A stretch of DNA of 64,000 nt from Photobacterium rosenbergii (GTDB lineage Bacteria > Pseudomonadota > Gammaproteobacteria > Enterobacterales > Vibrionaceae): NCBI RefSeq assembly GCF_003026455.1, contig NZ_PYMB01000023.1:1-64000 (forward strand), in the 5' to 3' direction. The notes beneath the pieces are model-generated. The model made no database searches. It was not told where the DNA came from and saw nothing but the letters and a program-made list of their open reading frames with translations. Shown here piece by piece: positions 45,461 to 55,280 of the stretch (its first letter is position 1; each line of letters starts with the position of its first letter). The position numbers and the translations under genes were made by a program.

Positions 45461-46759
45461 TTAATATTTGTTCAGCAGGTAAGCCAGGTTGTTATTTGCT
45501 TGTTGTAAGTCGGCGGCAAGGCGTGCCTGCTCTAGTTCGATAACCAATTCTTCACTGGCGGCCCGGATATACTCATCCAGTTGGCTAGTGTTGTTTTGAT
45601 AACCTCGCTCGACAGCCTGGGTTTTTTCTTTGGCTTGTTTGAGTAACGTTGAACGGTATCGCTCCAAACGTTGCAGAGTGTTCTCACGGTCGATGGCAGC
45701 AGCACGGATTTGCGCATTCATCTGGCGCAACATCAGATCACGCTGGGTTTTGGCTGCCCCAACCTGATGCTGGGCGGCAGACAGCTTTTTGTCCTGGCGT
45801 TTTTCTGTGAACAACGGGAGATCCACAGTGACAAAAGCACTAACAAGATCCGGTGCAGGGGAGCCGTCCATCCGGTCCGCCTGGCGATGGGCATACATCA
45901 CCTCGACACCGAACTGCGGCTGGTAGGACTCGTTGGCAAGCTCTACACCCGTCTCGTTACTTTTGATCAGCTCATCAGCCACTTGAATGCTCGGGTGACT
46001 GGCAAGCGCTGGGTAATGGTCCAGCGGAGAGGCGTTGAAATAGGTATTCAGTACCTGCCATTGCGGATAGGCATGGGGTTTTACCTGCCATGCTTGCTCG
46101 CCCAACCATTCGGATAGTTGGGCACGGAGGCGTTGCTGCATCTGCTGGTTTGACTGCAGTTGCTCATCAATTTTGTTGACTTGCAGCTCAGCCTGGATCA
46201 AGTCCTGCGCCTGACTGGCCCCGACACCGTAGTTAGTACTCAGGTAGCGGGTAAGCTCGCGGAACAGATCTTGGTTTTGTTTAATCAGCTGATGACTTTG
46301 CTCGAGGTAAGCCAGTTCGATCCATGATGTGGTGATGGCTTTGGTGACATCCAGCTTGCGCACATCCGCTTGCTTGCGAACACTGCCTGCTTGCTGCTGG
46401 CTCTGTTTTTGCTGCAAAGACAAGCTATTACCGCGACCAAATTGCTGCATGAGGCCCACAGAAATATTGGTCATAGGATCTTCATCAAAAGCAAAGCTAT
46501 CGACGGGTAAACCACCGATGCCGACTTTCATTTTCGGGTCCATCAATTGGCTATTGGCGATGCCCATTTCACTGATGGCATCGGCTTGGTACTGAATTTG
46601 TTGTTGGGCTACATCGTGTTCAACGGCCCACTCAATTAAGCCTGGTAACGTTGCTGGCGCCGCTAGCGTGTTGATAGGTTCACTGCTGGCCCAAGAGCTG
46701 GCCGCAAAACCTATCAAAGACACCATGCCTAGCGCACGGTAGATCTTATTGTTATGCAT
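45461..46759 (-). CDS. cusC: TolC-family outer-membrane factor of the Cus system
   Basis: 432 aa. Signal peptide (1-25, MHNNKIYRALGMVSLIGFAASSWA) then two TolC-type halves of long helices (about 30-430). Metal-tuned members have an N-terminal PxxxGxGGLPVDSFAF phrase as here (about 76-93). It would form the outer-membrane exit of the pump, with cusB starting nine bases downstream. It has no lipobox, unlike E. coli CusC. Confidence 0.85.
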   Translation of the reverse strand: MHNNKIYRALGMVSLIGFAASSWASSEPINTLAAPATLPGLIEWAVEHDVAQQQIQYQADAISEMGIANSQLMDPKMKVGIGGLPVDSFAFDEDPMTNISVGLMQQFGRGNSLSLQQKQSQQQAGSVRKQADVRKLDVTKAITTSWIELAYLEQSHQLIKQNQDLFRELTRYLSTNYGVGASQAQDLIQAELQVNKIDEQLQSNQQMQQRLRAQLSEWLGEQAWQVKPHAYPQWQVLNTYFNASPLDHYPALASHPSIQVADELIKSNETGVELANESYQPQFGVEVMYAHRQADRMDGSPAPDLVSAFVTVDLPLFTEKRQDKKLSAAQHQVGAAKTQRDLMLRQMNAQIRAAAIDRENTLQRLERYRSTLLKQAKEKTQAVERGYQNNTSQLDEYIRAASEELVIELEQARLAADLQQANNNLAYLLNKY

Positions 46760-46870
46760 GTTGTTTTCACTTATTCGACATTAACTAATGGCTGGGCATA
46801 GATATGGCGAGTTACCGTACAGACGTATAGGGATCTCAGGTATCGATGTCCAGTGACGACAAAGTTCGAA

Positions 46871-47332
46871 TTAGTGAATAGGGGGGCGGAGGCTAGTCTC
46901 TTGGCGTGAGATAGGGGCACTTACCAGCAAGCGCAGGGGGGCCTCTTGACTGGATAAATTTGACTGGGCGAGATGGAATACCGGTAGGGCAGAATACTGG
47001 CAATGGCTGCTATTACAGCTTTTGCAGTGCTTACTGTCCCCATCATTACCGCAATGGTCTGAGTCCATCATTGTTCCGCTACTACAGTCATTACAGTGGA
47101 GCATTTCCTGCTGCTTAACTGGGTGGTGAGAACCGGCGTGGGCCATAGATGGATTTTGGACTGCAGGCATCTCTTGGGCAGAAGAGATATCAGAGTTGGT
47201 ATGGTGACCCGTTGTGGACTGCTGATAAAACATTAGCTGGTGACCAGGCATAGCAAAAGCTGGGTTGATAATTAGGCTAATCATCAACACCATAAGTAGA
47301 GCCAGCATGTTATGTGGTCGGCGAAAGGTCAT
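46871..47332 (-). CDS. Cys/His-rich copper-operon leader protein
   Basis: 153 aa from the ATG at 47332; an upstream TTG is less likely. A signal or membrane segment (about 5-27) precedes a His/Met/Cys-rich body: HCNDCSSGTMMDSDHC and KHCKSCNSSHC, seven cysteines within about 35 residues. It is first in the copper operon, about 27 nt after the predicted start site, and resembles CopL-type proteins by composition only. Likely binds copper. No ribosome site is evident. Confidence 0.7.
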   Translation of the reverse strand: MTFRRPHNMLALLMVLMISLIINPAFAMPGHQLMFYQQSTTGHHTNSDISSAQEMPAVQNPSMAHAGSHHPVKQQEMLHCNDCSSGTMMDSDHCGNDGDSKHCKSCNSSHCQYSALPVFHLAQSNLSSQEAPLRLLVSAPISRQETSLRPPIH

Positions 47333-47365
47333 CAACAAGACACAAAAAAGTACAATACTTCAGCA

Positions 47366-47396
47366 AGTTTAAACCTTGCCCCTAGGGAAAGGTCAA
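47366..47396 (-). promoter_or_regulatory. CueR-type copper-responsive promoter
   Basis: On the minus strand -35 TTGACC (47391-47396), a 19-bp spacer and -10 TAAACT (47366-47371). The long spacer is the mark of MerR-family promoters. The operator is a 21-bp palindrome, ACCTTGCCC (47373-47381) and GGGAAAGGT (47385-47393) as read on the plus strand, centred in the spacer. It matches the E. coli copA/cueO CueR sites. No cueR gene is in the window. Confidence 0.9.
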
Positions 47397-47434
47397 TAAA
47401 AAAGAAGTGGCAAATTAGCCACTTCTTGTTTTTG
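47396..47434 (-). terminator. Terminator after the 47450 lipoprotein gene
   Basis: AAGAAGTGGC, loop, GCCACTTCTT then T run on the minus strand, insulating the copper promoter just below. Confidence 0.85.
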
Positions 47435-47449
47435 ATACGCTTTTAAGGA

Positions 47450-48817
47450 TTAGCTGGCAGTATCCGGTTCAATATCCGCAGTCAGTTTTTGCGGAGCCGT
47501 TTCTACTTCAGCAGCCTCTTCGGCAACCGCTTCTATGGCGACTTGCTCTTCCTCGGCAGCAGCAATGGTGACCGCTTCTTCAAGGTTCTCTGGGTTTGCC
47601 TCGGTACTGGCTTCGGCTTTTACAGCGTGATCCGCTTTTATGGTGTAAGCGGCAACGAGAGATGCATTGAGCTCCGCAATCTTAGTTTCAAGCTGTTTTA
47701 CTTTCTCGCCTGATTGAAAGTTTGCTTGCTTCTCGTCTGACAGAGATGCTTCTAGGTCGTTAACTTTCTCTTGCTCTTCTGATAGCTGTGCAAGGATATT
47801 CTGCAGATTTTGCTCCCCTTCGCTAGATTGAGCTTTTTGTTCTTCAATCAGGGAGACAAGCAGTTTGCCCTGTTGGTTTATTGGGTTGTCACGCAGATCA
47901 TCGCTACCTAGGGCCTTAGAAATATTGACCAGCAATTTTTCGAAGGCGAGAACATGACGCTCGTAGTCTTTTTCTGGAAGTGCTTTAAGTTTTTGCACAA
48001 CATCAGCAATATGCTCGGCATGCTTGAGTGCAAATTCGGCGTCAGCCGATTTTTCTTCAATTTTGCCATAGGCACGTGGCTCTGCACCGATAAAGGCTTC
48101 TGCTGCCGTTATTCGAGTAGAGGCAACGGCTAAGGTATCAGGCGCATGAAGTGCTGTATTGCTATTTTTCAGGCGTGCGAGCTCTTTTTTTGCTTCCGAA
48201 AGGTAAATCCGAGTAACGGTTTTGACTTCAAGTGCACGTTGCTTGCTGACAAGATCCGGTTGACCTGATGTTGCCCGTTCAGCTCGGTCATCAGCAATAT
48301 AGTTAACCAAGGTTTTTAACTGAGATTCTAACCGCTCATTGGATTTTGGATAATATTTATTAACATTCAAAGACTGCAACTGAGCGCGATAAGAAAAAGC
48401 TTCATCTAAAGTAGATAATGCTTTTTCACGAATCATTTCGGCTTTGGCAATACTGAGATTAAATTGATTCAATGCTTCTTCTGAGGCTTGTAGATTGGTT
48501 CTCGAGCTAAAGAAACCTGTACTACTATGGGCTTTACTCGGGTCAGTTTCAAACACTGCGTAGTATTCTTTTGCTTCTTTCAACGCTTTGTCTGCTTGTT
48601 GAAAGTGCTTGGTTGCAAACCATTGAAGTTCATCAGACTTTGCGTTGTTATGTTTTTCTTCAGCTTGACTGATTTGGTTTGCGATTGAGTGGATTTGGGT
48701 TGATGCTTCCGATTGATTACTTTCTAGCGGAAGAGTTTTTGTCGCATCGGAATCTGATGCACAGCCCGATAGAAGTACAGTAACAGCAATGGCTGTTAAT
48801 GTTAGTCCCTTTTTCAT
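47450..48817 (-). CDS. Coiled-coil lipoprotein of unknown function
   Basis: 455 aa from the ATG at 48817. The signal MKKGLTLTAIAVTVLLSGC has a lipobox (LSG-C19). The body is almost entirely charged helix (Lys/Glu/Gln) with heptad-like stretches (about 330-400: EEQKAQSSEGEQNLQNILAQ and on), then a Glu/Ala-rich tail. Resembles DUF4398-type envelope lipoproteins, but without a C-terminal OmpA domain. The 333-bp gap upstream (48818-49150) is AT-rich with no gene seen. Confidence 0.72.
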   Translation of the reverse strand: MKKGLTLTAIAVTVLLSGCASDSDATKTLPLESNQSEASTQIHSIANQISQAEEKHNNAKSDELQWFATKHFQQADKALKEAKEYYAVFETDPSKAHSSTGFFSSRTNLQASEEALNQFNLSIAKAEMIREKALSTLDEAFSYRAQLQSLNVNKYYPKSNERLESQLKTLVNYIADDRAERATSGQPDLVSKQRALEVKTVTRIYLSEAKKELARLKNSNTALHAPDTLAVASTRITAAEAFIGAEPRAYGKIEEKSADAEFALKHAEHIADVVQKLKALPEKDYERHVLAFEKLLVNISKALGSDDLRDNPINQQGKLLVSLIEEQKAQSSEGEQNLQNILAQLSEEQEKVNDLEASLSDEKQANFQSGEKVKQLETKIAELNASLVAAYTIKADHAVKAEASTEANPENLEEAVTIAAAEEEQVAIEAVAEEAAEVETAPQKLTADIEPDTAS

Positions 48818-49150
48818 TACGGCTCCAATTGGTGTATATGAGTTAAAATAATATAAAGAATTATTATTAGTTTTCTTGAAGGAAAGAATTGTAGAACGAT
48901 ATAAAAACAAGATAAATACTTATTAATATAATATTTTTTCTTTTGAGCTATTAAATATTGAAATATATATAGCCAAAAAGGAGTGGTTTGTTTGTGCCAT
49001 TATTTTGACGTTAATGCTGACTTTTATAATGCCCTTTTATTCGGGGTGAATACTCGGGTGATGAGGTGTCAGGGGTGGTGCTGGGTAGTAAAGGACAGCG
49101 CAACTTGGCGAGAGTGTGATTTATTTGACGGATGAAGGAAAGGGAAGTGG

Positions 49151-49324
49151 TTACTTCCCTTGTTTGGCTTTAACTTTTGCCTCTAGATCACTTTTGACTA
49201 TCTTGAGGGCAGAGAGTGCTGTTTCTGGGTCTATCTCGTTACTTTCGAGAAGGTAAATGAGATCGACAGCGAGCTTGATGTCTTCAGGTGCATTGTCGAG
49301 TGATGATGGGGTGGGTTCAGTCAT
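49151..49324 (-). CDS. rsmS: RsmS (YbaM)-family small protein
   Basis: 57 aa, short enough to be missed by length filters. Reads MTEPTPSSLDNAPEDIKLAV, then DLIYLLESNEIDPETALSAL and KIVKSDLEAK. E. coli YbaM has [23 protein letters not shown] in the same order. In E. coli it sits next to priC; here the HDAC-like gene lies between the two. A regulatory role has been described in Pectobacterium; mechanism unclear. Confidence 0.9.
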   Translation of the reverse strand: MTEPTPSSLDNAPEDIKLAVDLIYLLESNEIDPETALSALKIVKSDLEAKVKAKQGK

Positions 49325-49352
49325 AGTGCTCGTTCAAAGGTAAGTAAAAGGG

Positions 49353-50276
49353 CTAGCGCTTGGCTAGTACATCTAATGCGGAGTATATAAGCTGGGCATG
49401 TAGGTTGACCAGATGCTGGTGCTCGCTACGATAGCCGCCTCCGACAACAGCCGCGACAGGGATCCCGGCCTGATCACATAGGCTCAGTACCAAGTGATCC
49501 CGCTGGTAGATCCCGTCTGTACAGACATTGAAATAACCCAACTCATCTTGCTGGTGGATATCGACGCCAGCATCGTATATCACCATATCCGGTTGGTGTT
49601 GAGCCAGAGCAAGATGCAGCAAGCCACCAAAGGCATCCAAGTATTCTTCGGTTGTGGTCTCTCTCGGCAAGGCGAGATCAATATCGGAATCGGGTTTGCG
49701 GGCCGGGAAGTTTTTGTCGCAGTGTACGGAAAAGGTGATGATGTCAGGATCATCCGCCAATAAGGTTGCGGTGCCGTCACCATGGTGAACATCACAATCA
49801 ACGATCATGACTTTATCGATACCATCAAGCGTCATTGCATGGCGGGCGGCAAGAGCGAGATCGTTGACCAAACAAAAGCCACTACCAAAATCATGATGGG
49901 CATGATGATAGCCGCCGCTGAGGTGAATACCGATGCCATACTGATAGGCCAAATCAACCGTTAACTTGGTGCCACCGGAAGAGGTCAAGGTTCGTTCGAT
50001 AAGCTGCGGGCTCCACGGAAAACCTATTCGGCGCATTTTTGCGGCTGGAAGTGTGTTACCAAACAATGCATCGATATAGTCAGGATGGTGAAGTTGTTTG
50101 ACTTCATCAACACTGACAGCTTGTGGTTGATGCAGTTGCAAATCAGGGTGCGATTCGAAATCCAACTCTTGATCCAGGTGCTGATACAGCATCCGGTACT
50201 TGTTTATCGGGTAGCGGTGCTCTGGTGGCAATTCTAGCTGTGAATATATTGGGTGGTAAACCAGGTGAAGTGCCAT
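49353..50276 (-). CDS. Histone-deacetylase-family hydrolase
   Basis: 307 aa. The deacetylase signature GGYHHAHHDFGSGFCLVND (122-140) includes the catalytic His pair, and D162 and H164 in DCDVHHGDGTA are zinc ligands. Bacterial members of this arginase-deacetylase group act on acetylated small amines or peptides rather than histones. The start overlaps the priC stop by one base (TAATG), so it is co-translated with it. Confidence 0.9.
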   Translation of the reverse strand: MALHLVYHPIYSQLELPPEHRYPINKYRMLYQHLDQELDFESHPDLQLHQPQAVSVDEVKQLHHPDYIDALFGNTLPAAKMRRIGFPWSPQLIERTLTSSGGTKLTVDLAYQYGIGIHLSGGYHHAHHDFGSGFCLVNDLALAARHAMTLDGIDKVMIVDCDVHHGDGTATLLADDPDIITFSVHCDKNFPARKPDSDIDLALPRETTTEEYLDAFGGLLHLALAQHQPDMVIYDAGVDIHQQDELGYFNVCTDGIYQRDHLVLSLCDQAGIPVAAVVGGGYRSEHQHLVNLHAQLIYSALDVLAKR

Positions 50277-50827
50277 TAGCCTTTACGCTCCCGCAAGCTG
50301 ATGTCTTTTTCTATTTTGGCGAGTGCTGTGCGGCAACGAGCCAAACGGCCTTCGAGCGCCAACACTTCTTTTTGCATTTTTTGTTGTTCAGCAAGTGTCG
50401 TGCAGCGGGCGATCATCAGTTCTTTGTCGCGCTGCATTGCCGCCAGACGTCTTTCCCAATCTTGGTGCTGGGCAAGATCTTGGTAGAGTTCATGGATAGG
50501 TTTGCGCCAGCCTGCAGATCGCTTAGGTTCATTTTTACGAATTTGCTGGGTTGCTAACTCACGTTGTACAGCCTGGATCTGAGACACGATACGCTCACAA
50601 ACATGCTGGGTGCGGCTAGGGTGTAGTTTACCAGCTTTGTGCTCCCGGTTGAGGGCGCGGATCTCGTCACGAATTTCATTTACGCAAGGTACCAGTAATT
50701 TACTTCGGCAATGAAACAGCTGCTCATCGAATAATGGGCGCGGAGCTTCACCACGTTTACGGTCGGTACTGGCCGCTTCATGAGCTAGCTGGGTAGCAAT
50801 ATCTTCCAGTCGTCGGAAATCAAGCAC
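50276..50827 (-). CDS. priC: Primosomal replication protein N'' (PriC)
   Basis: 183 aa. FDEQLFHCRSKLL near the N-terminus and HQDWERRLAAMQRDKE... EVLALEGRLARCRTALAKIEKDI at the C-terminus match E. coli PriC. It restarts stalled replication forks by loading DnaB with SSB. In E. coli it neighbours rsmS and ybaN-apt-dnaX, the rest of which lies downstream in this window. Confidence 0.9.
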   Translation of the reverse strand: MLDFRRLEDIATQLAHEAASTDRKRGEAPRPLFDEQLFHCRSKLLVPCVNEIRDEIRALNREHKAGKLHPSRTQHVCERIVSQIQAVQRELATQQIRKNEPKRSAGWRKPIHELYQDLAQHQDWERRLAAMQRDKELMIARCTTLAEQQKMQKEVLALEGRLARCRTALAKIEKDISLRERKG

Positions 50828-50854
50828 GGAATAACTCCAAGTGACAGCGGCGGA

Positions 50855-51634
50855 TTAAAACCAAGCCTGCAAGGCCAGTTTGACTGCCAGAATAATAACA
50901 ACGGTAACAAAGACTGGGCGGATGAAGCGCGAGCCGAAGCGGATGGCTGAATGGGCGCCGATATAAGCACCGAGCATCAGGCAAACCCCCATCGTCAGAC
51001 CCAATACAATGTTGATATGGCCTAAGATAGCAAAAGTCACCAAAGAGGTCAGGTTACTGGTGAAATTCATGGCCTTGGCAAGGCCTGAAGCCATCAGGAT
51101 ATCCAACCGGTAAAGGGCCATATTGGAAACCGTCCAGAATGCCCCAGTCCCAGGACCAGCCACACCATCGTAGAAGCCCAAGCTGGTACCTTGTAGCCAT
51201 TGCTTTTGGGTCAGACTGGCCGATTTCTCGGGCAAGCTATGCTTGTCTCCCTTAGGGTGGGGGTGCCAAACAGTGTACACGGCTGTCGCGAGAATGATTA
51301 AAGGCAACGCTTTTTCCAGCCACTCTGTCGAGAGCAAATCGACAACCAAGGTCCCGCCGATGGCACCAATGAGCGTGGCAATAAAGGATTGGCGCCAAAA
51401 CAACGGTGAAAATAGCTGTTTTTTATAATAGGTCCAAGCGGCCGTTGAAGAGGCAAATGTCGCCGCCAGTTTATTGGTACCCAGTGCAATATGCGGAGGT
51501 AAACCAATAGAGAGCAGGGCGGGGACAGTTAGCATGCCACCGCCACCGGCGACCGCATCAATAAATCCGGCAAGTAAGGCAACCAATCCAAGTAAGAGCC
51601 ACATTCCTGGCTCAATCATTTCAATCATCATCAA
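50855..51634 (-). CDS. TauE/SafE-family sulfite or anion exporter (YfcA-like)
   Basis: 259 aa with about eight transmembrane helices. The N-terminal LLAGFIDAVAGGGGMLTVPALL and the later phrase NFTSNLTSLVTFAILGHI are family signatures. The start among several nearby Met codons (51634 to 51619) is uncertain. It exports small anions such as sulfite or sulfoacetate in relatives. Substrate unknown. Runs with dinG and priC on the same strand. Confidence 0.88.
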   Translation of the reverse strand: MMMIEMIEPGMWLLLGLVALLAGFIDAVAGGGGMLTVPALLSIGLPPHIALGTNKLAATFASSTAAWTYYKKQLFSPLFWRQSFIATLIGAIGGTLVVDLLSTEWLEKALPLIILATAVYTVWHPHPKGDKHSLPEKSASLTQKQWLQGTSLGFYDGVAGPGTGAFWTVSNMALYRLDILMASGLAKAMNFTSNLTSLVTFAILGHINIVLGLTMGVCLMLGAYIGAHSAIRFGSRFIRPVFVTVVIILAVKLALQAWF

Positions 51635-51665
51635 TTTCTATCAGTAATCGTGACAGCGATCTGGG

Positions 51666-53744
51666 TTAGACGTGCTCGATGACACGCTCGAAGGGTGGCA
51701 ACGAGTCGAGCAGGGCTTTACCGTAACGTCGAGTGATCACCCGACGGTCGAGGAGTACTACTCGGCCAGTATCTTCTTCTTTACGTAGCAAGCGGCCGAC
51801 GGATTGGATCAGTTTTTTACTCGCTTCTGGAACTGAAATTTGCAAAAACGGGTTACCGCCACGGCTTTCGATATATTCGGCATGGGCTTCTTCTACCGGA
51901 GAGGTAGGAACCGCGAAAGGAATTTTAGTGATGATCAGGTTTTTGAGTAAATTACCTGGTAAATCAAGCCCTTCAGAGAAGCTTCCAGTGCCAAACAAAA
52001 TGCTGGTTTTACCTTTTTCACAGTTCTCTTTATGTTTTTTTAGGATGATGTGGCGCGATTCTTCACCTTGGATGAGCAGCTCCCAGCGGTTTTTCTTAGC
52101 CAATGGCCGTAATTTGTCCGCGACTTGGTTCATCTGCCAATAGGAAGAGAACAACACCAAGCTGGCGGTCTCCCCCTCAAGGTATTCCGGCAAGGTGTCG
52201 ATAAGCAAATCAGTAAACTTTTCTGCCTGAGGTTCAAGTGGCAAGGCCGGGATCACCAAACGTGCGTTGTTCTTGTAGTCAAATGGCGAAGCCAGCGCCA
52301 AGAAGCGGGTAGCTTCTTTCTCGAATATTCCCGCCTGCCGGCAAAAATAATCGAATTGGTTCAAGGCTCGCAGGGTCGCAGACACTAATATTGAACCCAC
52401 GGCGCGGCTCCACAACAGTTGGTCGAGACGATGGCCGACTTCAAGCGGTGAGACTTCAATGATGTAGTCATTTTCACGGTCTGGGCTTTTTTCTATCCAG
52501 CGAGCCAAAGGTGCGCCTTTGTCCTTGTTAGGCTGGGCCATTAAGGTCCAGACTTTTTCAAGGTTTTCTAGCCGTTGTAGATAAAAGCCAGACTCGGCAA
52601 GTGCCTGCTCACCAACCCGAGGCAAGATTTCATTGTCTTTGCTGCGTTCGGAAATCAAATCGTGGATTTTCCCCAGTGCCTGCAAGGCTTTCTTGCTAGC
52701 ATCTTTACAGCCTTTGGCTTCTTCTTGTAGCCAGGCTGGCAACTCGCCATGCTCAAACCGGTAGACACCATCTTTATTGAACTGCGATTCGTCGATATTA
52801 CTGGCGATTTGACGCAGTGACGGGATCAGTAAAGCGATGTTTTCGCTCAATGCGGTCTGGAAGCGGCCAGATTTCTTGTAATCGGCCAATTCTGCCAGTT
52901 TACCAACAGACTGATTGAGCTTTTCCAGCCAGCTAGCGGCCCCTTTCAAGCTCGCCGCGGCTGATGAGAAGTCACGCGCGACTTGGGGCAGGTGGTGTGC
53001 CTCATCAATCACATAGATGGTTTTTTCCGGCTCAGGCAAGATAATACCGCCGCCCAATTCAATATCAGCCATCAATAGGGCATGGTTGGCAATAATGACG
53101 TCGGCTTTTTCTAGGTGCTCACGAGCCTTGGCAAACGGGCAGTCCCGGTGTTTGGGTAGGCCGGAATGACAGCTGTGTTTGTCGGCGACAATCTGTTGCC
53201 AGACGCGATCTGGAATGGTTGTTGGCCAGCTGTCACGGTCACCGTCCCATTTACCGCTCTCACTGGCTTTCAACATCCGCTTCAAAAGATCTAAATCAGC
53301 CTTTTTAGGTTTTTCTTCCCACAAGCTAACCTGTTGATTTTCATCACTACTACAGCTGGCCTCCAATTTATGGTTGCAACAATAGCGCTGACGGCCTTTG
53401 GCGAGGATAAAGCTGAACTCTTTAGGGTAAATACGGTTGAATAGCGGCAAATCTTTGTTGATGAGCTGCTCTTGCAGGGCCACAGTCGCGGTGGATATCA
53501 ACACCTTTTTGTTATTGAACACAGCAAAAGGAATTGCACCTAATAGGTAGGAGAGAGATTTACCGATCCCAGTTCCTGCTTCACCCACCAGCATGCGGTG
53601 TTTGGCATGGTATTCCCCACCCAAGGTCTTGGCGATTTCTGCCACCAGATAGTTTTGAGCCCTTCTAGGTATAAAGTTATCGAGTTGGTTGCTCAGGTTT
53701 TCATAGCACTGCTTGATATCACTCTTTATCTGGTTGTGTAGCAT
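51666..53744 (-). CDS. dinG: ATP-dependent DNA helicase DinG
   Basis: 692 aa superfamily 2 helicase. Walker A GEAGTGIGKS (54-63), iron-sulfur cysteines C122/C123, C131, C192 and C202, DEAH at 247-250 and the C-terminal QSVGRLLR motif VI. It unwinds D-loops, R-loops and forks in a 5'-3' direction. In E. coli it belongs to the LexA regulon; I found no CTGT-N8-ACAG box upstream here. It lies next to the yfcA-like gene, only 31 bp apart. Confidence 0.93.
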   Translation of the reverse strand: MLHNQIKSDIKQCYENLSNQLDNFIPRRAQNYLVAEIAKTLGGEYHAKHRMLVGEAGTGIGKSLSYLLGAIPFAVFNNKKVLISTATVALQEQLINKDLPLFNRIYPKEFSFILAKGRQRYCCNHKLEASCSSDENQQVSLWEEKPKKADLDLLKRMLKASESGKWDGDRDSWPTTIPDRVWQQIVADKHSCHSGLPKHRDCPFAKAREHLEKADVIIANHALLMADIELGGGIILPEPEKTIYVIDEAHHLPQVARDFSSAAASLKGAASWLEKLNQSVGKLAELADYKKSGRFQTALSENIALLIPSLRQIASNIDESQFNKDGVYRFEHGELPAWLQEEAKGCKDASKKALQALGKIHDLISERSKDNEILPRVGEQALAESGFYLQRLENLEKVWTLMAQPNKDKGAPLARWIEKSPDRENDYIIEVSPLEVGHRLDQLLWSRAVGSILVSATLRALNQFDYFCRQAGIFEKEATRFLALASPFDYKNNARLVIPALPLEPQAEKFTDLLIDTLPEYLEGETASLVLFSSYWQMNQVADKLRPLAKKNRWELLIQGEESRHIILKKHKENCEKGKTSILFGTGSFSEGLDLPGNLLKNLIITKIPFAVPTSPVEEAHAEYIESRGGNPFLQISVPEASKKLIQSVGRLLRKEEDTGRVVLLDRRVITRRYGKALLDSLPPFERVIEHV

Positions 53745-54282
53745 AACTGAAACTTCATCGGGACAGGGGCGCGCAGTATAGCACGAACATCTGAATGTGA
53801 CCGCTCGCAGGTTTTTGTTATTTGCCTTTTAAAAATGAGAACCAGTTCACGAAATAAGATTGAACTAGTTAAAAGCGGATCTGTGCAACTCGTTTTCAAC
53901 CCTAAATCACCACAAATATCTGCTAGTCATGGTGTTTTGTGCTTCTATTTGCTTTATTTTGCTAAATTTGTAGTTTTTTGTGTTGATATTTTGCAGGTTA
54001 CTTTTTTATGAATAGACATTTTTTATATAAAAACAATGCTCAATTAGCATTCAGGTGTTGTGTAAGTTGTTGAATTTGATGGGTGTTGATGTTTTTTTAG
54101 TTCGCCTTTAGAAGATTTGACATGAAGAGGAATCTTCTGTCAGGATGAGTTCCATAAATTTCGACTCTTTAGTTTTCTTAATGCGTTGTATGTTTATAAG
54201 GCATGGAAAACTGGGGATAAAAAAAGAAAAGGAATTCTGGAAACAGGAATTCCAGTCTAAATAAGAAAAGGCAGTGGATATC

Positions 54283-55251
54283 ATGAAAAAGACTCTTCTA
54301 GCACTATCAGTACTAGCAGCAGGTTCAGCACAAGCTGGCATTAACCTATACGACGCAAACGGCGTTATCGTTGACCTTTCTGGTGCAGCTGAAGTTCAGT
54401 ACATCCAGAAGATCCAAGACAAAAACAATGACAACGACGCAGGTATCCGTATTGATGACGGTGACCTACAGCTAAACACTACTATCGCAGTAAACGACCA
54501 GCTAAACGTAGTTTCTGGCCTTGGCTTTAGATTTGAAGCACCTCTAGATTTTGATGACAGCAAATCAAACGTATCTAATGATGAGCTTTGGGTTGGTCTT
54601 GGCGGCGACTTCGGTACGCTAACTTTCGGTCGTCAGCTACTGATTGCTGATGATGCTGGTATCGGTAAAGATTACGAACTAGGTTTCGAGCAAATCGGTT
54701 TTGGCCGTGCTGAAGGTAACGAAACTATCAAGTACGTATTCGATAACGGTCAGTTCTACTTTGGTCTTTCTCATGACCTAGACGCTGATGGTACTGATTT
54801 CCAAGGTAACGATGGTACTATCACTGATGGTCGTATCGGTGCGCGCTTTGCAGACTTCGATGTACGTGCTTACTACTACACATTTGAAGCTGGTACTGGC
54901 ACAACTAAAGAAGAAACAGATGCATTCAACATTGAAGCTGAATACGTAATGGGCCAGTGGGCATTCGCGGCATCTTACGGCCAAGTTGAAGAAAAAATTG
55001 GTGGTAGCACAGATTTTGATGCAGATGCAATCGAGCTAGCTGGTTCTTACACCATGGGCAAAAACACATTTGCTCTAGGTTACAACCGTATTGATGATGA
55101 TTTTTCAAACGATACAATCGACAACGTATACGGTAACATCACTCACCAATTACACAGCAACGTGAAAGTTTACGGTGAACTAGGTTGGGCTGACCAAGAT
55201 TCAAAAGACTTGGATATGGGTTACCTAGTAGGTATGGAAGTAATCTTCTAA
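54283..55251 (+). CDS. Outer-membrane porin (OmpU/OmpL-like)
   Basis: 322 aa from the ATG at 54283, after a signal peptide MKKTLLALSVLAAGSAQA. The mature barrel has many alternating strands ending in MEVIF, the terminal Phe typical for Bam insertion. Codons are highly biased (CTA, GGT, GAA, AAC), so expression is high. The 538-bp AT-rich region upstream (53745-54282) holds a stem GGAATTC/GAATTCC at 54231-54258 but no ORF; in vibrios ToxR may act here (not shown). Confidence 0.9.
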   Translation: MKKTLLALSVLAAGSAQAGINLYDANGVIVDLSGAAEVQYIQKIQDKNNDNDAGIRIDDGDLQLNTTIAVNDQLNVVSGLGFRFEAPLDFDDSKSNVSNDELWVGLGGDFGTLTFGRQLLIADDAGIGKDYELGFEQIGFGRAEGNETIKYVFDNGQFYFGLSHDLDADGTDFQGNDGTITDGRIGARFADFDVRAYYYTFEAGTGTTKEETDAFNIEAEYVMGQWAFAASYGQVEEKIGGSTDFDADAIELAGSYTMGKNTFALGYNRIDDDFSNDTIDNVYGNITHQLHSNVKVYGELGWADQDSKDLDMGYLVGMEVIF

Positions 55252-55280
55252 TCGTTTTCTACGATAAGAAAACTCTCCTA

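Noticed and set aside
53745..53830. LexA box before dinG
   Set aside because: No CTGT-N8-ACAG was found in the near upstream region.
53830..54282. ToxR boxes before the first porin
   Set aside because: The region is too AT-rich to single out direct repeats by eye.
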